Source: Reichenbachiella sp. (GTDB taxonomy: Bacteria; Bacteroidota; Bacteroidia; Cytophagales; Cyclobacteriaceae). From it: a DNA stretch of 64,000 nt. Shown here piece after piece: positions 34,521 to 43,699 of the stretch (positions within the stretch are counted from its first letter, which is position 1; each line of letters starts with the position of its first letter). Made by a program: the position numbers and the translations under genes. Below the pieces are notes generated by a model. That model saw nothing but the letters and a program-made list of their open reading frames with translations, made no database searches and was not told the DNA's origin. The stretch lies in NCBI RefSeq assembly GCF_033344935.1, contig NZ_JAWPMM010000001.1, positions 3,086,001 to 3,150,000 on the forward strand, written 5' to 3'.

Positions 34521-36635
34521 ATGACTAACGAGAATGAAATGACTGGATCAACAGATGAAAAATCGACGAATCCGGGGGCTGTTCAGGAAAACCCTGAATT
34601 AACAAATGAGAATGAAACTAAGATTGATTCCACCTCCGATTCTAGTGAAACCGAAGTACCACAAGCAGAAGTAATTGCAGAAGCCTCAACTACAGAAGAG
34701 ACCACTTCTCAAGAGGAAACTCCTGTAGCCGAGCAAACGACTGAAGAAGCGGAAACCGCTCCTGAAGAAAAAGAAGAGGTAGCAGAATCCCCTCAAGCAG
34801 AATCAAAAGAAGAACCCACCGTTCCAACTGAAGAAAAAAAAGCGGCTGATGCTCCAGCAGAACCTGTCGCACCAAACCCTCCTGCTTCTGACACCAAAGA
34901 AGAGGAAGAAGTTGAAGAAGAAGTAGATTACTCCACTTTCTCCAAAGAACAATTAACCACTGCCTTAGCTGACTTGTCTAGTCAGGATGATGGATATAAG
35001 AAAGGCAAAAAAATCAGCGACATCAAGAAGGCTTACGATGAGATATTCCAAGCGGAAAGAGCTGAAGCCTTAAAGAAATTTGAAGCAGACGGTGGTTCAA
35101 AAGATGATTTCCAATACAAGCTCGATGAGTTCTCCATAAAGTTTGAAGCCTATTTCAAAATCCTCCGTGAGAAAAAATCCAAAAACGCTAAAGAGCAAGA
35201 AAAGCAAAAAGAGCGAAATCTTGAGCTCAAAAATGCATTACTTGAAAGACTAAGAGCTTTCGTTGATGATGATGAAAATACTTCCAGCATCAACGCCTTG
35301 AAAAAAATGCAGGAGGAATGGAAAGCCATCGGTCCAGTCCACCACCAGCACAATCGCACCCTTTGGGCCAATTACAATGCGTTGATGGATCGTTATTATG
35401 ACCACAGAAGCATCTATTTCGAACTCAAAGAGCTCGACAGAAAGAAAAACCTTGAAGCTAAACTCGAGCTTTGTAAGCAAGCAGAATCTCTCGATGCGCT
35501 CGAAAACTTAAACGAAGCCATCAAAAGATTAAATGAGCTGCACGAAGAATACAAGCATATTGGGCCTATCCCTAAAGAAGTTCAGGAAGAAACCTGGCAA
35601 AGGTTCAAAGCAGCTTCTGATCTAGTCTATGCTAAGCGTAAAGACTATGTATCTCACCTCAAAGAAGAATTGGGTGAGAATTATGAGAAGAAAGTCAAAA
35701 TCGCAGAGAAGATTGCAGCATATTCGAATTTCACCTCTGATAGCATTGGCGAATGGAATTCAAAAACAAAAGAACTCCTAGCCATTCAGAAAGAATGGGA
35801 AGCTGTGGGTGCCATGCCAAAAGATCAGGCGAAATCGGTAAACAAAAAATTCTGGGGAGATTTCAAATCTTTCTTCCATAATAAGTCTGCCTTCTTCAAA
35901 ACATTGGATTCACAGCGCGAAGACAATCTGAAGAAGAAACAAGAGTTGGTAGACAAAGCGATTGAGCTACAAACCAGTGAAGACTGGAACGAAACAGCTA
36001 ATGCTTATAAGTCTTTGCAAAAAGAATGGAAAGAAATTGGGCCAGTGCCAGGCAAAGAGAGAGAAAAGATCTACAAGAAGTTTAAGGCTGCTTGTGATGA
36101 GTTTTTCAATAAGAAAAGAGGCCATAACAAAGAAATGGAGTCGTCTTACGATGACAACTTGAAGAAGAAAGAAGATATCTGTGCGTCTTTGGAGGCATTA
36201 GCCGGAGCGGAAGATCTTCATCCGGAACAAGTTTACGAATTGCAAGATGCCTTCAACGCTATTGGCTTTGTGCCAAAGAAAACCATCAAAGCAATTCAAA
36301 ATCGCTATCAGGAAGCGCTCAACAAAGTCATAGCACAAGCTAAAGATTTTGATGAAGAAGAATTGGCAGAATTGAAATCTCTGGTACGAATCAACAAAAT
36401 TAAATCCGGACCGCATGGAGATCATAAGCTGCAGCGTAAGGAGCATTCGATCAAAAGAAAGATACAAACCCTGGAGAAAGATGTTTCTACCTGGAAGAAC
36501 AATCTGAGCTTCTTTGCTTCCTCCAAAACGGCTAATGAAATGCTGAAAGATTTTGAAGAAAAAATCAAAAAAGCAGAAGCTGAATTAGAAGAACTGAAAG
36601 AAGAATTAAAGTTGATTACTTACGCGGAACATTGA
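34521..36635 (+). CDS. DUF349 repeat protein
   Basis: 704 residues. A long acidic, Glu/Thr/Pro/Ala-rich disordered N-terminus (about 1-135) is followed by four or more DUF349 helical repeats with the signature [W]K.IGPV, e.g. MQEEWKAIGPVHHQHNRTLWANYNALMDRYYDHR, HEEYKHIGPIPKEVQEETWQRFK, IQKEWEAVGAMPKDQAKSVNKKFWGDF and LQKEWKEIGPVPGKEREKIYKKFKAACDEFF, then a C-terminal coiled coil (about 625-700). Function is unknown; Bacteroidota members often precede or follow housekeeping loci. No signal peptide. Confidence 0.95.
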   Translation: MTNENEMTGSTDEKSTNPGAVQENPELTNENETKIDSTSDSSETEVPQAEVIAEASTTEETTSQEETPVAEQTTEEAETAPEEKEEVAESPQAESKEEPTVPTEEKKAADAPAEPVAPNPPASDTKEEEEVEEEVDYSTFSKEQLTTALADLSSQDDGYKKGKKISDIKKAYDEIFQAERAEALKKFEADGGSKDDFQYKLDEFSIKFEAYFKILREKKSKNAKEQEKQKERNLELKNALLERLRAFVDDDENTSSINALKKMQEEWKAIGPVHHQHNRTLWANYNALMDRYYDHRSIYFELKELDRKKNLEAKLELCKQAESLDALENLNEAIKRLNELHEEYKHIGPIPKEVQEETWQRFKAASDLVYAKRKDYVSHLKEELGENYEKKVKIAEKIAAYSNFTSDSIGEWNSKTKELLAIQKEWEAVGAMPKDQAKSVNKKFWGDFKSFFHNKSAFFKTLDSQREDNLKKKQELVDKAIELQTSEDWNETANAYKSLQKEWKEIGPVPGKEREKIYKKFKAACDEFFNKKRGHNKEMESSYDDNLKKKEDICASLEALAGAEDLHPEQVYELQDAFNAIGFVPKKTIKAIQNRYQEALNKVIAQAKDFDEEELAELKSLVRINKIKSGPHGDHKLQRKEHSIKRKIQTLEKDVSTWKNNLSFFASSKTANEMLKDFEEKIKKAEAELEELKEELKLITYAEH

Positions 36636-36681
36636 TAATCAGCGGCTTAAAAAAAACTTTAAAATTAAATTATTGAGAAAC

Positions 36682-36711
36682 TTGCAGAAGAAAAATTCTG
36701 CTTTACTTTTG
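36682..36711 (+). promoter_or_regulatory. Consensus Bacteroidota promoter for the tRNA locus
   Basis: TTG (36682), 19-bp spacer, TACTTTTG (36704-36711), an exact match to TAnnTTTG. It should start transcription near 36718, ahead of the decayed tRNA copy and tRNA-Thr. The spacer contains CAGAA...TTCTG. Confidence 0.7.
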
Positions 36712-36756
36712 CACTCGCAATTAGCCAAAAGGGCTAACAAGAATTAAGATTTTATT

Positions 36757-36816
36757 GCCTTCCATCGCTTAGTTGCGGTTCGACGATTCGACCAGAGCAA
36801 CTAACTTGGAATCTCC
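36757..36816 (+). pseudogene. Degenerate tRNA-Thr-like copy
   Basis: GCCT-t-CCATcGCTtAGTTG matches the first 20 bases of the intact tRNA 90 bp downstream, then a roughly 16-base insert (CGGTTCGACGATTCGA, T-arm-like), then CCAGAGCAACTaACTTGgAATC, matching the D-arm and anticodon arm. The 3' part beyond the anticodon arm is not aligned, so it cannot fold into a normal cloverleaf. It probably came from a tandem duplication that then decayed; the shared promoter is upstream of it. Not an expressed tRNA as far as can be judged. Confidence 0.6.
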
Positions 36817-36846
36817 TCAAAAGAAGAGAAGGCCGCAAAAAATTTT

Positions 36847-36920
36847 GCCTCCATAGCTCAGTTGGCCAGAGCAACTGACTTGTAATCAGTAGGTCGTTGG
36901 TTCGAATCCGACTGGGGGCT
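36847..36920 (+). tRNA. tRNA-Thr (TGT anticodon)
   Basis: Complete cloverleaf: acceptor GCCTCCA / TGGGGGC (one G-T), D-stem GCTC / GAGC, anticodon stem ACTGA / TCAGT with loop CTTGTAA (anticodon TGT, reading ACN codons), T-stem GTTGG / CCGAC around TTCGAAT. 74 nt to the discriminator base T; CCA is not encoded. It reads toward recQ and ends at the terminator at 36928. Confidence 0.97.
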
Positions 36921-36927
36921 CTTATAG

Positions 36928-36960
36928 AAAGCAGCACTTGAAAAAGTTGCTGCTTTTTTT
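36928..36960 (+). terminator. Terminator of the tRNA-Thr transcript
   Basis: AAAGCAGCACTT and AAGTTGCTGCTTT pair (one bulged T) around GAAA, followed by seven Ts. It ends the tRNA transcript before the recQ start at 36986, so recQ needs its own promoter or read-through. Confidence 0.85.
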
Positions 36961-36985
36961 ATGTTTAAGAACGAAGAACTTTGAT

Positions 36986-39127
36986 ATGACCAACCCGTCC
37001 TCCCTCCTTTTATCCAAAGCTCGTAAAGTTTTAAAAAACACCTTTGGATACGATGAATTTCGGCTACGCCAAGAGCAAGCGATAACTGAAGCATTAGAAA
37101 ATAAAGACGCTTTAGTTATTATGCCCACCGGTGGTGGAAAATCGATTTGTTACCAAATCCCTGCTTTAATTCGAGATGGTGCTTGTTTGGTTATCTCCCC
37201 TTTGATTTCTCTGATGAAAGACCAGGTAGAAGCGCTGAGACAAAACGGTGTTTCTGCTGCCTTTCTAAACAGCTCAATCAGTGCAGCAGCTCAACGACAA
37301 GTAGAGGAAGAGTTTATGGCAGGCAAGATCAAACTCCTCTACGTCTCCCCTGAAAAACTCATGACGAGAGACTTTTTTAATATCATGAAGTCTAGCACAC
37401 TTAACCTGATAGCTGTAGATGAAGCGCACTGTATTTCTCAATGGGGACATGACTTTAGGCCTGAGTATACCAAACTCAAATTCCTAAAAGAGCAGTTTCC
37501 AGAAGTTCCAATTATGGCACTTACTGCTACTGCCGATAAAGCCACGAGAAACGATATTTTGAATCAACTGAATATATCGCATGCACAGACCTTTCTATCC
37601 TCATTCGATCGCCCCAACCTCAGCCTGGCGGTAAGGCCAGCACAAAAACGAGTCGATGCCATTATCGATTGGATCAAAAATCAACCAGAGGAATCCGGGA
37701 TCATCTACTGTCTGTCTAGAAAAAGCACAGAATCACTGGCTCTGAAATTGCAAAAGCAAGGAATAGATGCAGATTTCTATCATGCAGGCATGGACCCACA
37801 AGTAAAAGACAAGGTACAAGAGAGATTCATACGAGACGACCTGAAAGTAGTCTGCGCTACGATTGCCTTTGGGATGGGAATAGATAAGTCCAATGTACGC
37901 TGGGTCATCCATCACAACTTACCCAAAAACCTGGAGAGCTATTACCAAGAGATTGGTCGTGCAGGTCGAGACGGCGTAGATTCCAAAACTTTACTTTTTT
38001 ATAGCTATAGTGATGTGATGCAGTTGAAACAGTTTATAGAAGAAGGCGAACAAAAACAACTGTTGGAAGCCAAACTGCAGCGTATGCAACAATTTGCGGA
38101 AGCGACTTCCTGCAGACGCAAACTACTACTTAGCTATTTCGGTGAGCAATTAGAAAAGGACTGTGGCAACTGCGACATCTGTAGAAACCCGCCGGAGTTT
38201 ATCGACGGACTCAAGCTGGCACAAATGGCACTATCGGCTGTGGCTCGTACCCAACAGAAAGTTGGAACTCGGATGCTTATCGATATTTTACGTGGTTCGG
38301 GTAGAAATGACTTGTTCCAGCTCGGCTATCAGAACATCAAAACCTACGGTATAGGTAAAGAACATAGCTATGTAGAATGGCAACATTACATTGGTCAGTT
38401 TCTCAACCTGGGACTGCTAGAAATTGCCTTTGACCAACACAATGTATTAAGAATTACAGATTTAGGAAAAAAAGCGCTCTATAGCAAAATTGAAGTAAAA
38501 ATCAGCAAACCAGAGACGCACGAGCAACGGAAGCAACGACTCACTCCTGCTCAACCTACCAAAAAAGTACAGCAAACCAATGCACTATTCGAACGACTCA
38601 GGGCTCTAAGGAAACAAATCGCAGAATCTCAGGGCGTACCTGCCTATGTGGTATTTAGTGATTCTACTTTACAGGAATTGTCTACTCACAAACCTACCAC
38701 AGATGATGAGTTATTAAATATCTCAGGAATTGGCGAACGCAAAGCCGCTCAATATGGAAGAGAGTTTATAGATGAGATCATCACATTCATCAAAGAAAAA
38801 TCATTAGAAGGTGAAAAAATCAAAGGCGCCACTCATTTAGTTACTTATGAATTGATCAAAGAAGGGCTAACGCCGGAAGAGATCGCCACCAAAAGGAATT
38901 TAAACATCGTAACCATTCATTCTCATTTGGCTACTATTTATGAGCAGGGGAAAGACATTGACCTTCGCCAATACGTGACCGAACAAGAGCTGGCTTTAAT
39001 TTTCAAAGCGATTAAAGAAACCGGTGAAATAGAAAAGTTAAAACCGATATTCGATTTTCTCGATCAGCAGGTGTCTTATGACAAACTCAGATTGGGCTTG
39101 GCTCTGTATAAAAAACCTAAAATCTAA
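36986..39127 (+). CDS. recQ: ATP-dependent DNA helicase RecQ
   Basis: 713 residues from the ATG at 36986 (MTNPSSLLLSKARKVLKNTFGYDEFR); an in-frame ATG at 36938 lies inside the tRNA terminator and is unlikely. Walker A MPTGGGKSICYQ, DEAH box AVDEAHCISQWGHDF, motif VI QEIGRAGRDG, zinc cysteines CRRKLLLSYFGEQLEKDCGNCDIC, RQC winged helix, HRDC about 530-600 (LFERLRALRKQIAES...YVVFSDSTLQEL) and a C-terminal extension with an HTH_40-like motif (LTPEEIATKRNLNIVTIHSHL). It unwinds 3'-to-5' at recombination intermediates. The last extension is common in Bacteroidota RecQ. Confidence 0.97.
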   Translation: MTNPSSLLLSKARKVLKNTFGYDEFRLRQEQAITEALENKDALVIMPTGGGKSICYQIPALIRDGACLVISPLISLMKDQVEALRQNGVSAAFLNSSISAAAQRQVEEEFMAGKIKLLYVSPEKLMTRDFFNIMKSSTLNLIAVDEAHCISQWGHDFRPEYTKLKFLKEQFPEVPIMALTATADKATRNDILNQLNISHAQTFLSSFDRPNLSLAVRPAQKRVDAIIDWIKNQPEESGIIYCLSRKSTESLALKLQKQGIDADFYHAGMDPQVKDKVQERFIRDDLKVVCATIAFGMGIDKSNVRWVIHHNLPKNLESYYQEIGRAGRDGVDSKTLLFYSYSDVMQLKQFIEEGEQKQLLEAKLQRMQQFAEATSCRRKLLLSYFGEQLEKDCGNCDICRNPPEFIDGLKLAQMALSAVARTQQKVGTRMLIDILRGSGRNDLFQLGYQNIKTYGIGKEHSYVEWQHYIGQFLNLGLLEIAFDQHNVLRITDLGKKALYSKIEVKISKPETHEQRKQRLTPAQPTKKVQQTNALFERLRALRKQIAESQGVPAYVVFSDSTLQELSTHKPTTDDELLNISGIGERKAAQYGREFIDEIITFIKEKSLEGEKIKGATHLVTYELIKEGLTPEEIATKRNLNIVTIHSHLATIYEQGKDIDLRQYVTEQELALIFKAIKETGEIEKLKPIFDFLDQQVSYDKLRLGLALYKKPKI

Positions 39128-39174
39128 GTGATAATCACTGTTGGTTAGAGTTCAACTTCTGAAACGGAATACAA

Positions 39175-39258
39175 TATTGGCTTATGCATCAATATTGTAT
39201 TTTATTGGCTAAAATGCCAATATTTGTAATTATTGGTAAAATAGCCGATATTTACTGA
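39175..39258 (+). promoter_or_regulatory. Array of three 28-bp iterons before the SatD-like gene
   Basis: TATTGG begins at 39175, 39203 and 39231, exactly 28 bp apart, and each repeat ends with an ATATT block about 16 bases later. The middle one is a perfect palindrome, TATTGGC-TAAAAT-GCCAATA (39203-39222); the third has TATTGG/CCGATA arms. They end at the ATG at 39262. A possible promoter (TTG at 39195 and AATATTTG at 39219-39226) overlaps the middle repeat, fitting autoregulation by the SatD-like protein. Confidence 0.6.
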
Positions 39259-39261
39259 AAT

Positions 39262-39864
39262 ATGACAAGTATCCTCACTGGAGATATCATCAATTCAAGA
39301 AAGGTAGACAGCCAAATATGGCTACCCATACTAAAGGGTACACTCATAAAATATGGCACTACACCAAAAACTTGGGAGATCTACCGCGGGGACAGTTTTC
39401 AGCTAGAAGTAGAACCTACAGCTGCCCTACTCGCCGCTATTCACCTAAAGTCTAGTATCAAACAAATAGCCTCTTTAGATATCCGACTTGGCATAGGTGT
39501 AGGCGAAAAAGACCATAACTCACCCAAAATTACCGAATCTAATGGCGAAGCCTTCGTACATTCAGGAGAAGCATTCAATCGATTGAACAACAAAAAGACG
39601 CTTGCTCTGATCACTCCCTCCTCAAGCATCAATGAACAAATGGAACTGGCCATAGACCTTGCCTTGCTCACCATGAACAACTGGCCAGTAAATGCTGCAC
39701 ATTACATTCAGGCCTCCATTGAGCATCCAGACTGGAAACAACTTCAACTGGCCAAACATCTAGGAAAAAGTCAAGGGACGATTAGTCAAAGTCTCATTCG
39801 TGCTGGGTTTGAGGATATAATGAAACTGGAAAAAAGATATCGTGAATTAATAACCAACCTATGA
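39262..39864 (+). CDS. SatD-like protein with C-terminal helix-turn-helix
   Basis: 200 residues. N-terminal ILTGDIINSRKVD matches the SatD family start, followed by WEIYRGDSFQLEVEP and LDIRLGIGVGEKDHNSPKITESNGEAFVHSGEAFNRLNNKK, a nucleotide-cyclase-like fold pattern. The C-terminal LQLAKHLGKSQGTISQSLIRAGFEDIMKLE (about 158-187) is a helix-turn-helix that could bind the iterons upstream. It overlaps the DUF3307 gene by 4 bp. Function is not established; the pairing of SatD-like and DUF3307 genes is common in Bacteroidota. Confidence 0.85.
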   Translation: MTSILTGDIINSRKVDSQIWLPILKGTLIKYGTTPKTWEIYRGDSFQLEVEPTAALLAAIHLKSSIKQIASLDIRLGIGVGEKDHNSPKITESNGEAFVHSGEAFNRLNNKKTLALITPSSSINEQMELAIDLALLTMNNWPVNAAHYIQASIEHPDWKQLQLAKHLGKSQGTISQSLIRAGFEDIMKLEKRYRELITNL

Positions 39865-40589
39865 TTGCCTTAACCCTCAAATTACTTTTAGCTCACCTCA
39901 TTGGAGACTTTCTGATTCAACCGACTCATTGGATCAAAGACAAAGAAGAAAAAAAACACAAATCAAAATACTTGTATGTTCATTTGCTCACTCATACACT
40001 AGCGATACTTCTACTGCTACAATTTGATTTCTCCTTCTGGAAAGGTTTGGCGATCATCATAGCCTCTCATTTTATCATTGATTTAATGAAAATCAACTTT
40101 CAAAACTCGTCGAACAAACGATGGTTATTTTTCTTAGATCAGCTTGCCCATCTTTTTGTACTTGCTTGGGTGGTCAATTTATACGAGCCCTACTCTCTTA
40201 TTCAGGCTGGCTCATTTTTAATGAGTAATCAAATAATTCTATTTGTGATAGCCCTACTCACGACCACTGTGGTTTCATCAATTTTTATGAAAGTAATCAT
40301 AACCAAATGGGAATTGGAAGAAGATATCAATAGCGCCTCGCTGGAGCATGCTGGTAAATACATTGGCATGCTCGAGCGCCTCTTTATCTTTGGTTTTATT
40401 GCACTTGGTCAGTGGCAATCCATAGGATTCTTATTGGCAGCTAAATCAGTTTTTAGATTTGGTGACCTATCAAAAGCAAAGGACAGAAAACTTACTGAAT
40501 ACATATTGATTGGCACATTGCTGAGCTTTGGATTTGCCATTCTTTGCGGCCTGGCTTACGTATACTTTTCGGGAATAATTGATCGTTAA
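39861..40589 (+). CDS. DUF3307 integral membrane protein
   Basis: 242 residues with about six membrane helices. The DUF3307 pattern is at the N-terminus: LKLLLAHLIGDFLIQPTHWIKDKEEKK, then HLLTHTLAILLLL and SHFIIDLMKINF, with conserved H/D residues in or near the membrane (HLIGD, HFIID). The C-terminal half gives four further hydrophobic stretches. Co-translated with the SatD-like gene (4-bp overlap) and convergent with the protease gene, overlapping its end by 4 bp. Role unknown. Confidence 0.88.
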   Translation: MIALTLKLLLAHLIGDFLIQPTHWIKDKEEKKHKSKYLYVHLLTHTLAILLLLQFDFSFWKGLAIIIASHFIIDLMKINFQNSSNKRWLFFLDQLAHLFVLAWVVNLYEPYSLIQAGSFLMSNQIILFVIALLTTTVVSSIFMKVIITKWELEEDINSASLEHAGKYIGMLERLFIFGFIALGQWQSIGFLLAAKSVFRFGDLSKAKDRKLTEYILIGTLLSFGFAILCGLAYVYFSGIIDR

Positions 40590-41611
40590 ATTCCTCCTAC
40601 AGTTCCTTTCAATTTGTGTTTTTTACCATCGCGCCAAACGATAAGCGTAAATGAATCACCTTTTTTAAGCTTAGAAAATTCATCAGCAATTTTCTCGATT
40701 CCTGCTTCTGTAGTTAACGGCGTTCCATTTACAGCCAGAATAATATCCCCACCGATCAGAATAGTCTCACCATTGTATTCCATAGGAATGGTACCACCTT
40801 CTATACCTAATGCACCAATTGGGGAAAAAAGTGTAACCTTCTGCACCAACAGCCCAATGTTTTGAGGGATATTGAGTGCACTGCCTAATTCTCCTCCAAC
40901 TAACACTGCTTCCATTCCAGTCCAAGGCGTTGCTTCTTCCAATAATAATTTTTTGCACACATTAGATGTCGCTGCAAAACCTAACCCTTGAAATCCACCG
41001 GATTCTGATAAAATATAACTGGCAAGTCCTACTACTTCACCATTCATATTGAACATCGGCCCTCCAGAATTTCCATGATTAATTGATGCATCCGTTTGAA
41101 AGAACTCAATCACATGAGCGCCATGAGCAAAACGCTTTTTTATATGCCTGCCACTAATATAGCCCACTGAAAGACTGAAGTCTAATCCATAAGGTGAACC
41201 CACCATGAATATCTCGTCTCCTACTCTCACTTGATCAGAATCACCTAGTTTGGCTACCACCTTATTCTTCGGCGCCCAGGACAACTGAATAGCTGCTACA
41301 TCTGCAAATGGAGCTGAGCTAACCACTTTGGCGGGTATAGTTTCGCCATCATTGAATTGCACTCTTATGTTTTCTGCTGTTTGTACCACATGTGAAGCCG
41401 TAAGTATTAAACCATTAGCATCGATCAATACACCTGACCCGATACCCTCATTGGTTACTATTTGACCTTCTCTCACATTAAAATCCTTTTCTTCAATAAT
41501 GATTTTAACTACAGATTTAGAAAGTGTTTCATACAAATCACTGAGTGTCTGAGCCTCGGATTGAAATACGATTAAAACAGAAAAAGCGAATAATGATAAA
41601 ATTTTCTTCAT
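40586..41611 (-). CDS. Secreted trypsin-like serine protease with PDZ domain (S1C)
   Basis: 341 residues with a signal peptide (MKKILSLFAFSVLIVFQSEAQ). The chymotrypsin-fold triad is intact: His74 in LTASHV, Asp104 in FADVAAI, Ser182 in NHGNSGGP. A single PDZ domain follows at about 245-335 (IGLLVQKVTLFSPIGALGIEGG...GDIILAVNGTPLT). HtrA-like, periplasmic. It is the last gene in the run after acrA-acrB-tolC-channel, 19 bp after the channel, so it may be co-expressed. The substrate is unknown. Confidence 0.92.
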   Translation of the reverse strand: MKKILSLFAFSVLIVFQSEAQTLSDLYETLSKSVVKIIIEEKDFNVREGQIVTNEGIGSGVLIDANGLILTASHVVQTAENIRVQFNDGETIPAKVVSSAPFADVAAIQLSWAPKNKVVAKLGDSDQVRVGDEIFMVGSPYGLDFSLSVGYISGRHIKKRFAHGAHVIEFFQTDASINHGNSGGPMFNMNGEVVGLASYILSESGGFQGLGFAATSNVCKKLLLEEATPWTGMEAVLVGGELGSALNIPQNIGLLVQKVTLFSPIGALGIEGGTIPMEYNGETILIGGDIILAVNGTPLTTEAGIEKIADEFSKLKKGDSFTLIVWRDGKKHKLKGTVGGI

Positions 41612-41630
41612 TTCGAGATTAGATAAATTA

Positions 41631-42290
41631 CTATTTTGTGTTTGAGTCTCTTAAAAATTTTCCAACAAATGTGGCTACTACAACCACTAGATAAAACTGT
41701 CCTACAAGCCCTAAAACGATCGATAAACCTTTCGATGCAGATAATAGAGGTGCTATGTCTCCATAGCCGATAGTCAGCATGGTGATATAACTAAAATAGA
41801 GTAAATCCTGAGATCCTTCTCGTCCCTCAGCAATATTTGAATAAGCTGCAGGTTCTATAAAGTGAATAGCCAATGACAATAGTGCGCCGATGTAACCAAT
41901 AAGCATATAGCCGTCAAAAGCTCCAAAAATCTCACTAACTCCAATATTTTTTTTAGCCACCAAATCCGAAAACAATTCGAAGGCTACAATGCCAATAAAA
42001 AATGAAAAGATCACCAAACCAATCAAGCCAGCGTATCCTTCAAACCAATTAAACACAACTCCCAGTATACCCAACATCAATATATAAAGCGCTGTTTTTC
42101 TATGTTTCTGGATCACCAAAAAACAAGATCCCAACATCAATATATTCAAAGCAGGAGATACAAATGCATACCTCATCTCTTGGGGGAAAAAACCTGGCAA
42201 CAAAATATTCACCAACATGATGAAAAAAAGTATTTGATACTTGTAACTAGTGATCAATGACTCTCTTATGTCCTCTTTTACAAAAAGCAT
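41631..42290 (-). CDS. Two-pore-helix potassium channel family protein
   Basis: 219 residues. Several hydrophobic helices (about 18-40, 44-63, 66-82, 86-108, 126-145) are followed by the pore helix and selectivity filter TIGYGD at 173-178 and a last helix at 188-212. The filter and the two flanking helices identify an ion-channel-2-type K+ channel; the N-terminal helices are extra. Its ATG directly follows the tolC stop (TAAATG), a strong sign of translational coupling. An efflux-linked K+ channel is unusual; the function is inferred only from the pore. Confidence 0.88.
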   Translation of the reverse strand: MLFVKEDIRESLITSYKYQILFFIMLVNILLPGFFPQEMRYAFVSPALNILMLGSCFLVIQKHRKTALYILMLGILGVVFNWFEGYAGLIGLVIFSFFIGIVAFELFSDLVAKKNIGVSEIFGAFDGYMLIGYIGALLSLAIHFIEPAAYSNIAEGREGSQDLLYFSYITMLTIGYGDIAPLLSASKGLSIVLGLVGQFYLVVVVATFVGKFLRDSNTK

Positions 42291-43697
42291 TTATTCGGTC
42301 GGTTGGTTTCCATATTCTTCTGCTCTTAACCATCCACCACCTAAGGCTTTATATAGCTGAATGTAAGATGCCAACAATTCGCTACGGACGGCAGTAAGCG
42401 CTAACTCAGCTTCAAAAGCTTGTCGCTGAGACTCCAGATACTCCAAGTAACTTGTAATCCCCTTGTCATACCTTTCAGAGCTCAAGTACTGTGCATTGGT
42501 AGCAGCACGCACATGATTTTGTCTGGCTTCAATTTCCTGATCATAGGTTTCAATAGCTATCAGTGCGTCCTCTACTTCCCGGAAAGCGTTGAAAACCACA
42601 GCCTCATAATTCAGGTAAGCAGACTCGGTTCTGACTCGCTCTATTTCTACTTTCCTCTTATTTTTACCCCAATTGAAAATGGGCCCAACCAAACTGGCTC
42701 CAGCATTCCAAGCTAAACCACCAGAATTGAAATCATTCAATTCGTTACTAACCCCTAGCACACCTGTTAATGAAATGGAAGGAAATCGAGCAGCCTGTGC
42801 AACACCTATTCTTGCATTCTGCGCTACGATAAGCTGCGTAGCGAGAGCAACATCTGGTCTACTAAGCAAAATCTCCGAAGGAAGTCCAATTGGAATATCT
42901 ACCGCTACGGTCAAGCTATCCAATGGCAAACTCTCTTCAATTGATGTCGGAAATCCTCCTAATAATACACTTAAGGCATTCTCGGTTTGTACCGCAGCCC
43001 GAACATACAAAGGAACAGCGGATGCAGCAATGGCTTGTTGGATTTGAGCTTGGTTTAGATCTATTTCAGCAACGATGCCCTTATCATATCTTGCCTGAAT
43101 CAAGTTAACAGAACTATCACGTAGCGCCACCGTTCGTTCAGATATTTCAATGCTGGCCTCGTATCTTCTTAGTTCAAAATATAAAAAGGCCACCTCACTA
43201 GCTATTGCCAACCTAAGGTTTTGATAACCTGCCTCAGAAGCTAAATACTCCGCCATTGCGGCCTCATTTAATCTTCTGAGTTTTCCCCAAAAATCCAACT
43301 CCCAACTCACTGCTCCAAGTCCAGCATAGTTGCCATTGGCTTCAGTGCCTAAAAATCCTGCATAGTTGCCGTAAGTAATATTGCCTTGTGCATTGAGCTG
43401 AGGTAGCATTTCTACTTTTTGAATTTTATAAAGCAACTGTGCTTGTTTTAAGTCGTTGGCTGCAATACTTACATTTCTATTACTATCAAGGGCTACAATA
43501 ATCAAGGAATCTAAAACCGGATCATTAAATAACTCCCACCACTTGATATCTCCAAGGGAATCTGTTTTATTTTCTGCGTATTGATATGCATCAGGAGTCT
43601 CCATTTCTGGGCTCTTAAATGCCGGTCCCATTTTGCACGAATACAAAAACAGACCTGTTAAAAACCAAATCGCGATATTTTTTACCATCTTCTTCAT
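42291..43697 (-). CDS. RND efflux outer-membrane lipoprotein (NodT/OprM type)
   Basis: 468 residues. Lipobox LYSC near residue 20 gives a lipid-anchored factor. The TolC-like fold repeats twice: LDSLIIVALDSNRNVSIAANDLKQAQLLYKIQKVEMLPQLNAQGN in the first half and LLSRPDVALATQLIVAQNARIGVAQAARFPSISLTGVLG in the second, with ARYDKGI(V/T) repeats. It completes the tripartite pump with the adjacent RND and adaptor genes; 2 bp after acrB. Confidence 0.95.
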   Translation of the reverse strand: MKKMVKNIAIWFLTGLFLYSCKMGPAFKSPEMETPDAYQYAENKTDSLGDIKWWELFNDPVLDSLIIVALDSNRNVSIAANDLKQAQLLYKIQKVEMLPQLNAQGNITYGNYAGFLGTEANGNYAGLGAVSWELDFWGKLRRLNEAAMAEYLASEAGYQNLRLAIASEVAFLYFELRRYEASIEISERTVALRDSSVNLIQARYDKGIVAEIDLNQAQIQQAIAASAVPLYVRAAVQTENALSVLLGGFPTSIEESLPLDSLTVAVDIPIGLPSEILLSRPDVALATQLIVAQNARIGVAQAARFPSISLTGVLGVSNELNDFNSGGLAWNAGASLVGPIFNWGKNKRKVEIERVRTESAYLNYEAVVFNAFREVEDALIAIETYDQEIEARQNHVRAATNAQYLSSERYDKGITSYLEYLESQRQAFEAELALTAVRSELLASYIQLYKALGGGWLRAEEYGNQPTE

Positions 43698-43699
43698 AC

